Notes: generated by a model not told the origin, from the sequence alone. A stretch of DNA of 64,000 nucleotides from JACCZH01 sp963729445 (GCA_963729445.1 CAVSNU010000002.1:496001-560000), one strand, 5' to 3'; numbered from the stretch's first letter, positions 8,642 to 18,226 are shown. Program-made: numbers and translations.

Positions 8642-9961
8642 TCAACCACCGAGCTGAACCGTCGCGATCTCGCCATCACGACACACCTTCGTGCCGAACG
8701 TCTGAGACAAACACGCAAAGCGATCCAGGATCGCAGCAGCCTCGTCACCCTGCGCGAGCCGCGGGCGGCCACGGCGGTAGGAAGGCTCCCCAAGGCCGAG
8801 CGTCACCGGGTACACATCGATCCCTACCAGCTCGCCATCCTGGTAGCGGCAGATGGGCATCAGCGACTCCCAGTACTTTTTGTCGGTCGGGAAACCCTTT
8901 TTGTCGTTGTCATAGCGGGACCGGAAGACGTCACCCGGCGTTTTTGACGGGTCTACCCGGAAGCGCTCGTAGGAGTCGGCCGGCAGTTTCCATACCAGCT
9001 CGTTCTGACCGACGAAGTTCCCCAGGCTGTAGAAGATGGGCTTGCCCTTGTACAGCTCCATGCCGCGAATCAGATGCGGGCCGTGTCCGACCACCATGTC
9101 AGCGCCCGCGTCGATCATCTGCCGGCAGAACACGGGAATAAACTCGGCCGGGTCTTCCCTGCTGTCGCCCTGTTCGTGGGCGTGCAAGCTCACCATCACC
9201 AGATCGGCGCGTGTGGCAGCCTCCCGCGTCCAGTCCGCGATTGCGTTCATATCCTTCTGGTGCGGAGTCGTGCGAATCGCGGCCGTCTCGGCTGCGCGGA
9301 AGTTCTGGTCCATGAACGGGAAGATGGTTGGGTCGTCCGGCGGAAAATAGAAGCCCGACTGCAAGCGCTCCTGCCGGCGTTGCTCAACGCCAAGCTCGTC
9401 GGCGATCGCCTTCAGAGCATTCAGCCGTTCCTCGGGAAGCTCGTAGACGGTCTCGTACCGGATGGGGTTGAGTCCGGGGCGGCCCTGTAGGTCCGGGCGC
9501 TGCTCGCCGGCATGCTGTCCCTTTGCGAAAGAGGAGCTACACGAGATCATCGCCACACTACCGGCACGCGAATCATGGTACACCGGCATCCGGGCCTCGC
9601 CGAGGTTGCGGCCGATGCCGCTGAAAGCGACGCCCTTTTTCTCCAGCGCCTCAATCGTCGCCACACAACCGGCAATGCTGTAATCCAGCGCGTGGTTGTT
9701 GGCGCAGCTGAAGAGGTCGAAGCCCATCTTCGTCAACTCGTCGACGACCCAGTGATGGGCCGCGAAGTGCGACCCGCCGCTCTCAACCGCGGGGTAACCG
9801 CGATAGTCGTTGGGCAGCACTTCCAGATTGGTAAAGGCGACATCCGCTGCCTGAATCAACCGGACCAGCTCAGCGGTCGGTTCGTCCTCATAGACGGCGA
9901 TCTTCCGTAGAACGATACTATCGCCCGTCAGCGCGAGGTTGAGCGATTCGGGGTACTTCAT
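8642..9961 (-). CDS. CapA-family (poly-gamma-glutamate synthesis/capsule) metallophosphatase-like protein
   Basis: This 439-residue protein has the CapA/PgsA-type calcineurin-like fold. It shows LALTGDSIV at the N-terminus, then AFTNLEVLP, FDLFSCANNHALDY, VSLHAHEQGD, VVGHGPHLIRGMEL and KPIFYSLGNFVGQ, which supply the family's Asp, Asn and His residues. No signal peptide or membrane anchor is visible, unlike capsule-linked CapA, so it may be cytoplasmic. Its start overlaps the stop of a small upstream frame (ATGA at 9958-9961). It is the last gene of a peptide ABC importer operon. Such solitary CapA homologues have no agreed reaction, and a role in processing an imported compound is inference. 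Confidence 0.85.
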   Translation of the reverse strand: MKYPESLNLALTGDSIVLRKIAVYEDEPTAELVRLIQAADVAFTNLEVLPNDYRGYPAVESGGSHFAAHHWVVDELTKMGFDLFSCANNHALDYSIAGCVATIEALEKKGVAFSGIGRNLGEARMPVYHDSRAGSVAMISCSSSFAKGQHAGEQRPDLQGRPGLNPIRYETVYELPEERLNALKAIADELGVEQRRQERLQSGFYFPPDDPTIFPFMDQNFRAAETAAIRTTPHQKDMNAIADWTREAATRADLVMVSLHAHEQGDSREDPAEFIPVFCRQMIDAGADMVVGHGPHLIRGMELYKGKPIFYSLGNFVGQNELVWKLPADSYERFRVDPSKTPGDVFRSRYDNDKKGFPTDKKYWESLMPICRYQDGELVGIDVYPVTLGLGEPSYRRGRPRLAQGDEAAAILDRFACLSQTFGTKVCRDGEIATVQLGG

Positions 9962-10143
9962 TCGATGATCTCCTCGTACTTTGCACGCTCATCTGGAGTA
10001 AGCGCGCTCCTCCAGACACCGAAGCCGGGGAAGGTATCTCTACCTCCCCCGTAGTCGTCTGCGCCAATGTACCAGAGAACTGGATAGCCGTCGCGCCAGA
10101 CGTGCCTGCTACCGCTCCCGCGATCGTGGATCGAGCGCGTCAC
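9958..10143 (-). CDS. Possible small protein between the permease and capA-like genes
   Basis: A 61-residue frame starts with GTG at 10143 inside the permease gene and ends in an ATGA overlap with the capA-like gene. Its C-terminal part (GFGVWRSALTPDERAKYE) reads like real protein. It could be a translationally coupled small protein or a leftover of a truncated gene. I recognise no family. The first 12 residues lie inside the neighbouring gene, so the true start may be later. Confidence 0.35.
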   Translation of the reverse strand: MTRSIHDRGSGSRHVWRDGYPVLWYIGADDYGGGRDTFPGFGVWRSALTPDERAKYEEIIE

Positions 10144-11029
10144 GCAGCCCGTCTCCGATCAGGTTGATCGCCATGACCGTGAGAAACAGGAACGTGCCGG
10201 GGAAGATTGCGATCCACCAGGCACGTTGCAGATAGCCCTGGCCCTCACTCACCATGTTGCCCCAGGTCGGTGTTCCCGGCGGGACGCCTGCACCCAGGAA
10301 GGAGAGCGACGCCTCAGCCAGGATCGCAAACGCCACCACGAACGTGCACTGCACGATGAGCGGAGACAGGGAGTTCATAAAGACGTAGCGCCGCAGGATA
10401 ACGGAGTCACGCATGCCGATGGACCTGGCGGATTCCACATACGGCTGTTGCTTGGTCACCAGTGTCGTACTGCGCACAAGTCGCGCGACATTTGGCGTGA
10501 ACACCACCACCAGCGCCAGGATCACGTTCTGTGTCGCCGCTCCCAGAGACGCCATGATCGCGATCGCGAGCAGGATGCCCGGGAACGCCTCGAACCCGTC
10601 CATCACGCGCATAAACGCGTTGTCAACCCGCTCGTAGTAACCCGCGATCAGCCCGATTATCGACCCCAGGATCCCGGAGCCCAGCATCACCACGCCGCCG
10701 ACGAGCAGCGAGACGCGCGCGCCATACACCGAGCGAGAGAAAACGTCCCGGCCCAGGGTATCGGTTCCGAACCAGTAATCCGAACCCGGGTTCTGGAGAC
10801 GATCGGCAGGGTTGACAAAGGTCGGCGCATACGACGTGACGGCCGCCGCCAGGATGGTAAGCAGCAAGACACCTGCCAGGAAGAACAGGCTGACAATCGC
10901 CGTCGGATTCTCAAACACCAGACGCACCCAGTAGTATCTCGATGCCGGTGTGATTGACGAGAGACGGAACCTGCGGGATTTCGTCGCCGGGGCACCGGCT
11001 AACCCCTCTCTGGTCTCAGTCAGAGCCAT
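10109..11029 (-). CDS. Peptide/nickel-type ABC transporter permease (DppC-like)
   Basis: This is an inner-membrane subunit of a DppBCDF/Opp-type importer, 306 residues long. An N-terminal cytoplasmic segment is followed by a first span (IVSLFFLAGVLLLTILAA), the periplasmic OppC-N region with GTDTLGRDVFSR, and the BPD core with a coupling helix of EAA type near YVESARSIGMRDSVILRR. The ATG at 11029 overlaps the end of the dppB-like gene by 14 bases, so translation is probably coupled. An earlier in-frame ATG at 11068 would add a Cys-rich, unlikely leader. No ATPase genes follow, so the ATPases must be encoded elsewhere. Confidence 0.92.
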   Translation of the reverse strand: MALTETREGLAGAPATKSRRFRLSSITPASRYYWVRLVFENPTAIVSLFFLAGVLLLTILAAAVTSYAPTFVNPADRLQNPGSDYWFGTDTLGRDVFSRSVYGARVSLLVGGVVMLGSGILGSIIGLIAGYYERVDNAFMRVMDGFEAFPGILLAIAIMASLGAATQNVILALVVVFTPNVARLVRSTTLVTKQQPYVESARSIGMRDSVILRRYVFMNSLSPLIVQCTFVVAFAILAEASLSFLGAGVPPGTPTWGNMVSEGQGYLQRAWWIAIFPGTFLFLTVMAINLIGDGLRDALDPRSRER

Positions 11030-11966
11030 AGCGCACCCTCGGATCCACGTATACATACAACACATCAACGAGCAACATCACGAGCACTTGGATGACTGCC
11101 GTGATCAGCACCACTCCCTGAATAACCGGGAAGTCGCGCCGCGTGATGCTCTGCACCACGAGTCTGCCCATTCCGGGCAGGTTGAACACTGTCTCAATCA
11201 CGATCGCACCCCCGAGCAAGCCCGCGAGCGAGATACCGAGCACGGTCATGGAGGGGATCAGCGCGTTGCGGAGAGCGTGCGCGAGCACCACCTTCCTCTG
11301 GGGCAAGCCCTTTGCGAAGGCGGTGCGTACGTAATCTTCTTTGAGCACATCCAGCATCGTCGACCGAACCATGCGCGCCATCAATCCAGCGGCGGAGAAA
11401 CCCAGTGTCAGCGACGGCAAGATCATGCCCTTGAAATGCAGGATCGGATCGTCTCCGATATCGGTGTAGCCGCCAGAAGGCAGCCAGCCGAGAATGACGG
11501 CAAATATCAGGATCAACATGATGCCGAAAAAGAAACTCGGAATGGCCGCGCCGCTGATCGACATGACCATGAGCAGACGGTCCACAAACGAGTTGCGCCG
11601 CACAGCGGCAATCACGCCGGCCGGGATCGCGATGAGGACCGCCAGCGTGAGCGAGTACAGCGTGAGCAGTCCGGTTGGCTGCACGCGCTCGATCATCGCA
11701 TCAGTGACCGGCTGGCGCAAGAAAATGGAATCACCAAAATCAAGCACCAATGCGTTCTTGAACCAGTCAAAGAACTGGATATGGAGCGGTTCATTCAACC
11801 CTAGTCGCTCGCGCATCTGCTCGACCTGTTCCGCGGTCGCGTCCTCGCCGGCCATGACTGCTGCAGGATCCCCCGGAGTAATATGGATCAGGGAAAAAAT
11901 GATGATGGCCACGATAATGAGCACCGGGATCAGGAGCACCAACCGGCGGATGATGAACGCCGTCAT
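11016..11966 (-). CDS. Peptide/nickel-type ABC transporter permease (DppB-like)
   Basis: This 316-residue partner of the DppC-like subunit has the typical DppB opening (IIRRLVLLIPVLIIVAII), then FSLIHITPGDPAAVMAGEDA and the loop with LGLNEPLHIQFFDW. It contains the coupling region DYVRTAFAKGLPQRKV and ends VYVDPRVRYG, the family's standard C-terminus. It sits about 360 bases downstream of a substrate-binding-protein gene with a strong terminator between them. It may therefore have its own promoter or depend on read-through. Confidence 0.93.
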   Translation of the reverse strand: MTAFIIRRLVLLIPVLIIVAIIIFSLIHITPGDPAAVMAGEDATAEQVEQMRERLGLNEPLHIQFFDWFKNALVLDFGDSIFLRQPVTDAMIERVQPTGLLTLYSLTLAVLIAIPAGVIAAVRRNSFVDRLLMVMSISGAAIPSFFFGIMLILIFAVILGWLPSGGYTDIGDDPILHFKGMILPSLTLGFSAAGLMARMVRSTMLDVLKEDYVRTAFAKGLPQRKVVLAHALRNALIPSMTVLGISLAGLLGGAIVIETVFNLPGMGRLVVQSITRRDFPVIQGVVLITAVIQVLVMLLVDVLYVYVDPRVRYGSD

Positions 11967-12281
11967 ACGCTAGCTCCCTTGCGTTCGCTACCCACCTGTG
12001 TCACCTGTTGCACCACCTTGGATACCTCCGACTTAACACGGTCATAAACTCCGTCCAGCTCAAATCATCGTTGCGTATAGATAGCGCTGTACCCTCAGCC
12101 GGACTCCTCGGGGCAGAACGTCCCGATGGGAGTGGCAAACAGCGATCGTTTCCCCCACTCAGTGAGGGCGACAGGTCGATGACCCTTGAGTCACCATTCC
12201 GTGGCGGCACGAGTGAGCATGATATGCACGTGCTCGCATGATAATGGAACATGAGCGTGTAGTCTATACATTGAAGGAAAC
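11967..12281. other. Intergenic region upstream of the dppB-like gene
   Basis: About 315 bases lie between the dppB-like start and the terminator of the preceding substrate-binding-protein gene. No coding signal or repeat family is seen. It should contain any separate promoter for the permease genes. Confidence 0.4.
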
Positions 12282-12317
12282 GGAGAAGGAGCGGGGACAG
12301 ATCCCCGCTCCTTCTCC
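12282..12317 (-). terminator. Strong hairpin terminator after the first substrate-binding protein
   Basis: The 16-base arms GGAGAAGGAGCGGGGA (12282-12297) and TCCCCGCTCCTTCTCC (12302-12317) pair perfectly around a four-base loop. On the minus strand the stem is followed by a T-rich run (GTTTCCTTCAA). It lies ten bases past the stop of the substrate-binding-protein gene. Confidence 0.8.
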
Positions 12318-12327
12318 GGCAGATTAC

Positions 12328-14177
12328 CTAGGACGCTTCAAGCCAGCAATTCGTGAACTCTGGCTCGAGCTCGAAGTGCGTCGTCTCCGGCCCGAAATTT
12401 TGAACCACGGCCGCGACGGCCATGATGCCGTAGTTGTCCTGCTGCTTGATGCCCCCGACTTCTTCGTAGAAGAGCCTCTGAAGCGTCTCGAATGCCTCAT
12501 AACGCACCTCGAAATCGGTCTCTTGCAAGAGGGTCGCGAACGCAGCCTCTTTTTCGTCCGAACACCAAAAGCCGGAGTAGTCGCACGACGAGAGAAATTG
12601 CAAGAGGGTCGGATCGGTGCGCAGAATGAACGCTCCGTTCCAGGCATCCCATCCTTCACGTTCATTTCGCATCGTCGCCACTGTTGGCTCGTCCACTACG
12701 ACCAGCTCAACGGTGAACCCAGCCTCTTCAAGCTGCTGCTGGCAGACCACCGCGGAGTTGTAATCCCCAAGATCTTCCTGCGTCGTAATCCAGCGAATTG
12801 GCGTGCCGTCGTAGCCCGCCTCTTCCAGCAGTGCGCGCGCCTTCTCCGGGTCGCCCTGATCGTAGAGCTCCGCTCCCGCCGTGGATTCTCCCCAGACGGT
12901 GACCGGCAACATGATCCCGGGGCCGAGCTCGAAGAAGCCCTCGCCGTGCGAGGCCAGTCCGTGTTCCTCAATCGAGAGCGCCGCCTGCGCTGCCTGCCGG
13001 ATCAGCAAGTTACTCATCGGACCATTCGCGTGATTCAGCCCGATGTAACCGTAGCTGCGAGGGGGCAGGGTTTCGACGTTGAGATTGGGGTCTGCACGCA
13101 TCTCCTCGATCCGGTCCGCGACGAGCTCCTCCAGGTAGTGGTAGTCACCGGCCTGGAATCCGGCGACACGGGCAGCTTCATCTGGTACCGGGCGGAACTC
13201 AAGCTCGTCGAGATACGCGTTTCGCGTGCCGGCATAGCCGCTCGACGGGCCCTCGGGACCAACATAGTCTTCAAAGCGCTCAAGGAGCGTGAAGCGGTCT
13301 GCCTGGAACTCGACGAACCGGTAGGGTCCGGTGCCAATGTACTCTTCGACAAAGTCCTCTCCGACGGCGTCGATCACGCTCTTCGGATAGATCGCGGCGC
13401 CCTGGCCTGCGCGCGCAAGGAGCTGCGGGACGGTTCCGATTGGACTGTTCATTCTGAATTCGATCGTGTAGTCGTCGACCTCAGCGAGCTCGTCCACGGA
13501 CTCCATCAGAAGCTGACCGGTTGAGGCTATGGCACCCCAGCGTTCGATTGACGCGATGACATCAGATGCAACCATCTCTTCGCCGTTGTGGAACGGCACA
13601 CCCTGTCGCAGCGTGATGGTGTGCGTCAGGCTGTCGTCACTGGCCTCGTACGATTCGGCCAGTTGCGGCATGACCACATACTCATCGTCCCAGGTGAAGA
13701 GCGATTCGTACATGTGCCAGCAAATGAGTGAGACGGTGCGTCCACCCGTCGTCTGGTGCATGTCCAGCGAGGTCGGCTGGCTGGCGTTCGCAATGACCAG
13801 TCGTCCGCCGTACGTGCCTTCTCCGGCTGGCTGTTCGGTCTGGCCGCTTCCCTCTGGACCCCCGCTGGGGTCTCCTCGCCCTCCGGGGTCTCTCCATCTG
13901 CTGGAGTCTCGTCGTCCGCGGGAGCTTCGGTTGCGTCGCCGTCAGGCGCTTCGGTTGGCTCATCCCCAGCTTCAGCCGTTGTGCCGCTTGGCGCCGTCGT
14001 GGGGGCTGAGTCCTCAGCCGCGGGCTCGTCTTCGTCGCCTCCACACGCGGCCAGTAAGCTGGCCATCACCGGGGTGCTGAGGCCGAGCACTGCCGCGCGT
14101 TTCAACAGCGAGCGCCGGTTGAGCCGCCCCTCAATGATCTCCTGGAACAAAGCATCCGCATTGCGATCGTTCGCCAT
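12328..14177 (-). pseudogene. ABC transporter substrate-binding lipoprotein (SBP family 5), frameshifted
   Basis: This is an extracytoplasmic peptide-binding protein for the neighbouring permeases. The N-terminal part (from ATG 14177, after AAAGGGGA) has the Tat-lipoprotein motif NRRSLLKRAAVLG and lipobox LLAACG, then an acidic Thr/Pro linker. The frame is lost at a run of five C on the plus strand (13859-13863). Beyond it, another frame continues with GGRLVIANASQPTSLDMHQT and a full family-5 body to the stop at 12328. One missing base restores a protein of about 616 codons that parallels the adjacent intact paralogue. A homopolymer sequencing error is as likely as true inactivation. Confidence 0.85.
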
Positions 14178-14525
14178 TGTGTCCCCTTTATAACTACACG
14201 CCGAGTACGACGCTGCCTCGCCGGAATCTGGAATCACTGAATCCCATCCCCACGTGGTTTCCATGCGCCCTGCTATGCTCGGCCCACAGCCCGGCCATTG
14301 GTTGGAGTCTCCCCCAGGGAGAGCGGTGCAGGCATACTAGCTTCACTACTGTAAGTACGTCAAGTGTTTGAAGATCGGATGTGTTCAGATGCGCAAATCA
14401 CCGTCCGGCGCGCCTGTCTCGGGACCGTAGCGACCGGCATTTGTCCTGGCCCATGCGACCACTGCGAGCTGCCCTATCTGCGTACGAGCGTCATAAAGGA
14501 AATGTCCTGCTCAATCCGGTCAATA

Positions 14526-14712
14526 GGAAAATGCGTAGCGGCGCAATAATGAGGTTATCCTGATTGATCCGGTAATTAAGAATGCGTAGCGGCGCAATTT
14601 ATTGCGCCCTCTCCGACGCCCGAGCGGTCAGGCAAGGCGCAATGCATTGCGCCGCTACGAACATGGGGGCCACAATTATCGGATGAACCGGGACATCTTC
14701 ATCATTGCGCCC
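14526..14712. repeat. Palindromic intergenic repeat, copy R2 with extended flanks
   Basis: The core at 14585-14659 opens CGTAGCGGCGCAATTTATT and closes with the inverse ending GCGCCGCTACG. Before it lies a partial core piece (GCGTAGCGGCGCAATAATG) followed by TCCTGATTGATCCGG. After it comes CACAATTATCGGATGAA and GGACATCTTCAT. The same flanking order occurs around copy R6. Confidence 0.85.
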
Positions 14713-14853
14713 TGCTGGCCCCGACGGTTTGCGTGGGAAACGCCGTGGTTTGCGTGCGGACAACTCGCCGAGTCGCCCGTACGAGGTGTAACCGCCGCTA
14801 CGCGGCTCACGCACAATCCCGCAGCATTGGGCCGCGTGTTCGCGCAGGGACTC

Positions 14854-14959
14854 GTCATCCTGTGCGCAGCGAAGAGCCTGCCTAGAGTAGAGTCGAACGG
14901 GATCTCGTGCTTGACTCTCGAGGCGTTTGACCAGAGATCCTTCCTGACGTCAGGATGAC
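14854..14959. repeat. Short inverted-repeat element, GTCATCCTG type
   Basis: The terminal arms GTCATCCTG (14854-14862) and CAGGATGAC (14951-14959) enclose about 90 bases with GCGCAGCGAAGAGCC-like and GAGATCCTTCC inner sequence. It resembles the elements at 36353-36441 and, more loosely, 26189-26292. Confidence 0.6.
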
Positions 14960-15039
14960 TGATGAACGCTCAGGGAGCCTTGATTAACGATCAGGATGGC
15001 TGGGGAGCCAGCCTGTATTCGACGGTCTCCACGCGTAGA

Positions 15040-15072
15040 GAGGGCGCTCGGAACAAGGTCCCCAGCGCCCTC
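15040..15072 (-). terminator. Possible hairpin terminator after the second substrate-binding protein
   Basis: The arms GAGGGCGCT and AGCGCCCTC pair over nine bases with a 15-base loop, just past the stop codon at 15084. No T-run follows on the minus strand, so termination efficiency is uncertain. Confidence 0.45.
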
Positions 15073-15083
15073 ACCGGTCGCCC

Positions 15084-16889
15084 TTACTCTTCAAGCCAGG
15101 CATTCACGAACTCGGGCTGCAGCTGGCTCAGCGTGGATCCGAGCCCCTGGAGATTCGGGGAGCGAGCGGTAATGCCAAAGCTGTCGCCCAGCTTGACACC
15201 TGGGACATCCGTATACCAGAGTGTCTGCAGCTCTTCGAACGCTGCATAGCGCGCCTCGAAGTCGGACTCTCCCTGCAATCGAGCCACCACCTCAACCTTC
15301 TCGTCCGTGCACCACCAGCCGGGCCAGTCGCAGCCTGGAACGGGTGGCATACCGACCGGGTCGGGACGGAACGAGAATCCGGTCGTGAAGACCTCCCATT
15401 GATCTTCGATTGCCCGGTTCGCAATCAGTGTCGCCCAGTCTGTCACCACGAGCTCGACGGTGAACCCGGCTTCTTCGAGCTGCTGCTTGGCGACCTCAGC
15501 GGTGTTGTACTGATCTTGATACTCGGTCGTGGTCAGGAAGCGGATAGGCGTCCCGTCGTAGCCGGCCTCCTGAAGGAGTTGACTTGCCTTCGCGGGGTCG
15601 CCCTGGTTGTAGAGCTCCGCTGAAACCGTCGAGTGCCAGACGGTCTCCTGCAACATGAATCCCGGATCTACCCGGAAGTACCCCTCACCCTGGGACGCCT
15701 GCAGAATGGGCTCACAGGATATCGCCGCCTGGAACGCCTGCCGGATCGTAGGGTTGGTCATGACTCCTTGCGCCATGTTCAGAACAAGGACTTCCCAGCC
15801 ACTCGGCGGCAGGATTTCAACCGCGACGTTCGAATCGCCCTCAAGAATCCCAACCTGATCGGGAATAATCGCCTCAAGGTAGTGGTAGTCGCCGGCCTGA
15901 AGTCCTGCGATACGCGCCGCCTCGTCCGGCACCGGGATGAACTCGATTTCGTCCAGATAGGCCGCCTTTGGTCCCGCATAACCGTTCGCTTCGCCTTCCT
16001 GACCGACATAGTCGTCGAAGCGACTGAACAGGATAAAACGGTCCGCCTGTTGTTCAGTGAATCGGTACGGTCCGGTACCGATGAATTCGGTCAGCGAATC
16101 CGTTGGGGAGGCGTCCACAACGGACTTGGGATAGATCGCCAGACCCTGGTTCTGACGCGCAAGCAACACGACAAAGGAGCCCAGCGGGGCGCTCATGTTG
16201 AATTCGATGTTGTAGTCGTCGACCTCCACGATGTCGCTGGTGTTCTCCATGATTCCGGCGCCGAGACCGCTGACGCCGGCCCAGCGCTCCAGCGACGCGA
16301 TGACGTCGGAGGCCACCATCTCGTTACCGTTGTGGAAGAGCACACCCTCTCTCAGTTTGATCGAGTTCGTCATACCATCTTCACTGACTTCATAGGATTC
16401 AGCCAGCAACGGTATGGTGGCGAACTCCGCATCCCAGGTAAAGAGCGCCTCGTATATGTGCCAGGTAATGAGCGCGACGATCGTCGCCGTGGTCTGGTGA
16501 ATATCCAGGCTGGGCGGCTCACCGATAATCGCCACACGCAAACGGCCGCCGGGCTGGCCCTCGCCTGCCGGCGCCTCTTCTCCTTCGTCCGGGGTCTCTC
16601 CGGCCCCAGCTTCGGGCGTTTCCTCGGCATCCGTCTCGGAGGTTTCTCCAACGACGGCCTCAGGTGTCTCGGCGTCGGCTTCCGGTGTTTCGCCAGCCGC
16701 GGCCGGGGCCGACGTTGAGGCCGGGGGCGCGTCTTCCCCCTCATCGTCGTCGCCACAGGCGGCCAGCAGCCCAGCCAGCACCGGACCACTGAGGCCAAGA
16801 ACCGCGGCGCGTTTCAACAAGGAGCGCCGGTTCATCCGGCCATCGATGATCCCTTCAATGAAGAAATCAGCTTCTTGGTCGTTTGCCAT
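15084..16889 (-). CDS. ABC transporter substrate-binding lipoprotein (SBP family 5)
   Basis: This intact 601-residue extracytoplasmic binding protein is for peptides or similar solutes. Residues about 19-46 form a twin-arginine lipoprotein signal (NRRSLLKRAAVLG, lipobox LLAACG). A low-complexity linker of repeated ETPEA-like units (about 50-115) follows. The mature domain opens GGRLRVAIIGEPPSLDIHQT, as in SBP_bac_5. The family signature region FHNGNEMVASDVIASLERW and TGPYRF are present. It lies first in the minus-strand run leading to its frameshifted paralogue and the DppBC-like permeases, so the two may offer alternative substrates to one transporter. Confidence 0.93.
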   Translation of the reverse strand: MANDQEADFFIEGIIDGRMNRRSLLKRAAVLGLSGPVLAGLLAACGDDDEGEDAPPASTSAPAAAGETPEADAETPEAVVGETSETDAEETPEAGAGETPDEGEEAPAGEGQPGGRLRVAIIGEPPSLDIHQTTATIVALITWHIYEALFTWDAEFATIPLLAESYEVSEDGMTNSIKLREGVLFHNGNEMVASDVIASLERWAGVSGLGAGIMENTSDIVEVDDYNIEFNMSAPLGSFVVLLARQNQGLAIYPKSVVDASPTDSLTEFIGTGPYRFTEQQADRFILFSRFDDYVGQEGEANGYAGPKAAYLDEIEFIPVPDEAARIAGLQAGDYHYLEAIIPDQVGILEGDSNVAVEILPPSGWEVLVLNMAQGVMTNPTIRQAFQAAISCEPILQASQGEGYFRVDPGFMLQETVWHSTVSAELYNQGDPAKASQLLQEAGYDGTPIRFLTTTEYQDQYNTAEVAKQQLEEAGFTVELVVTDWATLIANRAIEDQWEVFTTGFSFRPDPVGMPPVPGCDWPGWWCTDEKVEVVARLQGESDFEARYAAFEELQTLWYTDVPGVKLGDSFGITARSPNLQGLGSTLSQLQPEFVNAWLEE

Positions 16890-17136
16890 TGGGCCTCCTC
16901 TGCTCTATTGCCTGGAACAACAAGCTCGCCGAACGTGGAACGATCGCGACGGTTGCCGGGAGGGAACGAAGGATCTTCCGGTGAAAAGAACGCAGCCCGG
17001 TGGAAGGAATGAATTCTCCTGATTGCAGACAGTGCATGCATACTAACGCCGATATAGGATGTACGTCAATCGTGCGGCATTCGGACGCCCGCGCGTCTCC
17101 CAGGCGCAGTTGAGTGAGTAAGGACGGTCCAGACCA

Positions 17137-17559
17137 ATGACCAATGACAGCCAGCGCCGCGAAGAGTACGCCCGGAGCTTCGCGGAGTATCTGCAGTCCC
17201 AGACCGGTATGCACCTCGCGCCACCAGAGGCTGAGGATCTGGAGGGCCTGCGCCGCAGTTTCGAGCGGCTCGATCTGGCGCTCGGGCAAATCGCGGACCT
17301 CGCCAGCGTGTATGGCGACGACTCCCGACACGACATTGAGCCGTTAACGGTACCCACAGCAGTGCTGGCCGGTGAATACTTGCGGGTGGGGCTGGATGCA
17401 CGCTGGCTTGAGCCGGCGTACGAGGGTGACGGGGCGCTGCTGCTGGCGACCCCCGATGGCATCGCCCTGGATATGGACGGCCTGGCGCGCACTGCGCTCA
17501 TGAGTGTGCAGCCAAACCTGACCGCGCTCGTGGACCGGCTTCTCAACAGGGAGCCCTAG
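17137..17559 (+). CDS. Hypothetical protein
   Basis: The product is 140 residues, soluble and acidic. The N-terminal half is helical (QRREEYARSFAEYLQSQTG, then LRRSFERLDLALGQIADL). The second half has a short alternating region (AVLAGEYLRVGLDARW, DGALLLATPDGIALD). I recognise no family. The start at 17137 has a weak AAGGA upstream. It ends just 14 bases before the probable start of the uracil-DNA glycosylase gene, suggesting co-transcription. No catalytic motif is visible. Confidence 0.7.
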   Translation: MTNDSQRREEYARSFAEYLQSQTGMHLAPPEAEDLEGLRRSFERLDLALGQIADLASVYGDDSRHDIEPLTVPTAVLAGEYLRVGLDARWLEPAYEGDGALLLATPDGIALDMDGLARTALMSVQPNLTALVDRLLNREP

Positions 17560-17573
17560 ACCGGAGACCCGCT

Positions 17574-18203
17574 CTGACCTCACAATTCGAACTGGCGCAA
17601 GCCGGGATCCGCACCTGCCTGCGCTGTGTGGAGGCCGGTTTTATCCCGCGCTCGGCGCCGATCCTGCGCGGCAACACCAGCGCGCGCATCATGGTCGTTG
17701 GTCAAGCCCCTGGGCCATCGGCAGCCGAACGCCCCTGGCCCTATTCCGGCGCGTCGGGGAAGACCCTCAAGACCTGGTTAGCTCGCGCGGGCTTTGAGGA
17801 AGACGCACTGTACGACCCGGACCGCTTCTATCTGACCTCGCTCACCAAATGCTTCCCCGGCAAGGCGTCCCAGGGCGCCGGCGACCGCGTCCCGAGCCGG
17901 GCAGAGATCAAGCTGTGCGCAGACCATCTCAATACCGAGCTGCACTTCGTCAAGCCCGAGTTGATCCTCTCGCTGGGCCGGCTCTCCATTAGTCGAATGC
18001 TGCCGTCCACTCGCAAGCTCTCCCTCTACGACATGGTCGGCACGGCGCGCCCGGCAGAGTACCCTGCCGCGGGCAGCGCACTGATTCTGCCGCTGCCCCA
18101 TCCCTCGGGAGTCTCCCGCTGGCTTAACCTGCCCCCAAACCGGGAGCGTCTGCATCTGTCACTGGATTGGCTAGCCGAAACGAGGGATCGACGCAAATGG
18201 TGA
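17574..18203 (+). CDS. Uracil-DNA glycosylase superfamily protein (family 4/5-like, Fe-S)
   Basis: This enzyme excises uracil from DNA. It has the active-site motif VVGQAPGPSA, the region PWPYSGASGKTLKTWL and the late motif PLPHPSGVSRW. Four Cys (TCLRC early, TKCFPG and KLCADH later) fit the 4Fe-4S ligands of family 4 enzymes. The first two lie upstream of the first ordinary start (GTG 17628), so that start would remove them. The frame stays open upstream without ATG, GTG or TTG. A CTG at 17574 sits eight bases after GGAG (17563-17566), and I chose it as the likely start, giving 209 residues. Activity on a specific lesion is not predictable. Confidence 0.85.
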   Translation: MTSQFELAQAGIRTCLRCVEAGFIPRSAPILRGNTSARIMVVGQAPGPSAAERPWPYSGASGKTLKTWLARAGFEEDALYDPDRFYLTSLTKCFPGKASQGAGDRVPSRAEIKLCADHLNTELHFVKPELILSLGRLSISRMLPSTRKLSLYDMVGTARPAEYPAAGSALILPLPHPSGVSRWLNLPPNRERLHLSLDWLAETRDRRKW

Positions 18204-18226
18204 GCCCCCCATAGTTCGCGGGAGTC

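Larger units (their letters stand above)
14178..15039. other. Intergenic region with repeat copies between two binding-protein genes
   Basis: About 860 bases separate the paralogous binding-protein genes. They hold a palindromic repeat copy (R2, with degenerate flanking pieces) and a second-type inverted-repeat element, both annotated separately. I see no gene. Confidence 0.5.

Noticed and set aside
12238..13524. 428-codon plus-strand open frame
   Set aside because: It is antisense to the substrate-binding-protein body and its residue pattern is a codon-bias shadow.
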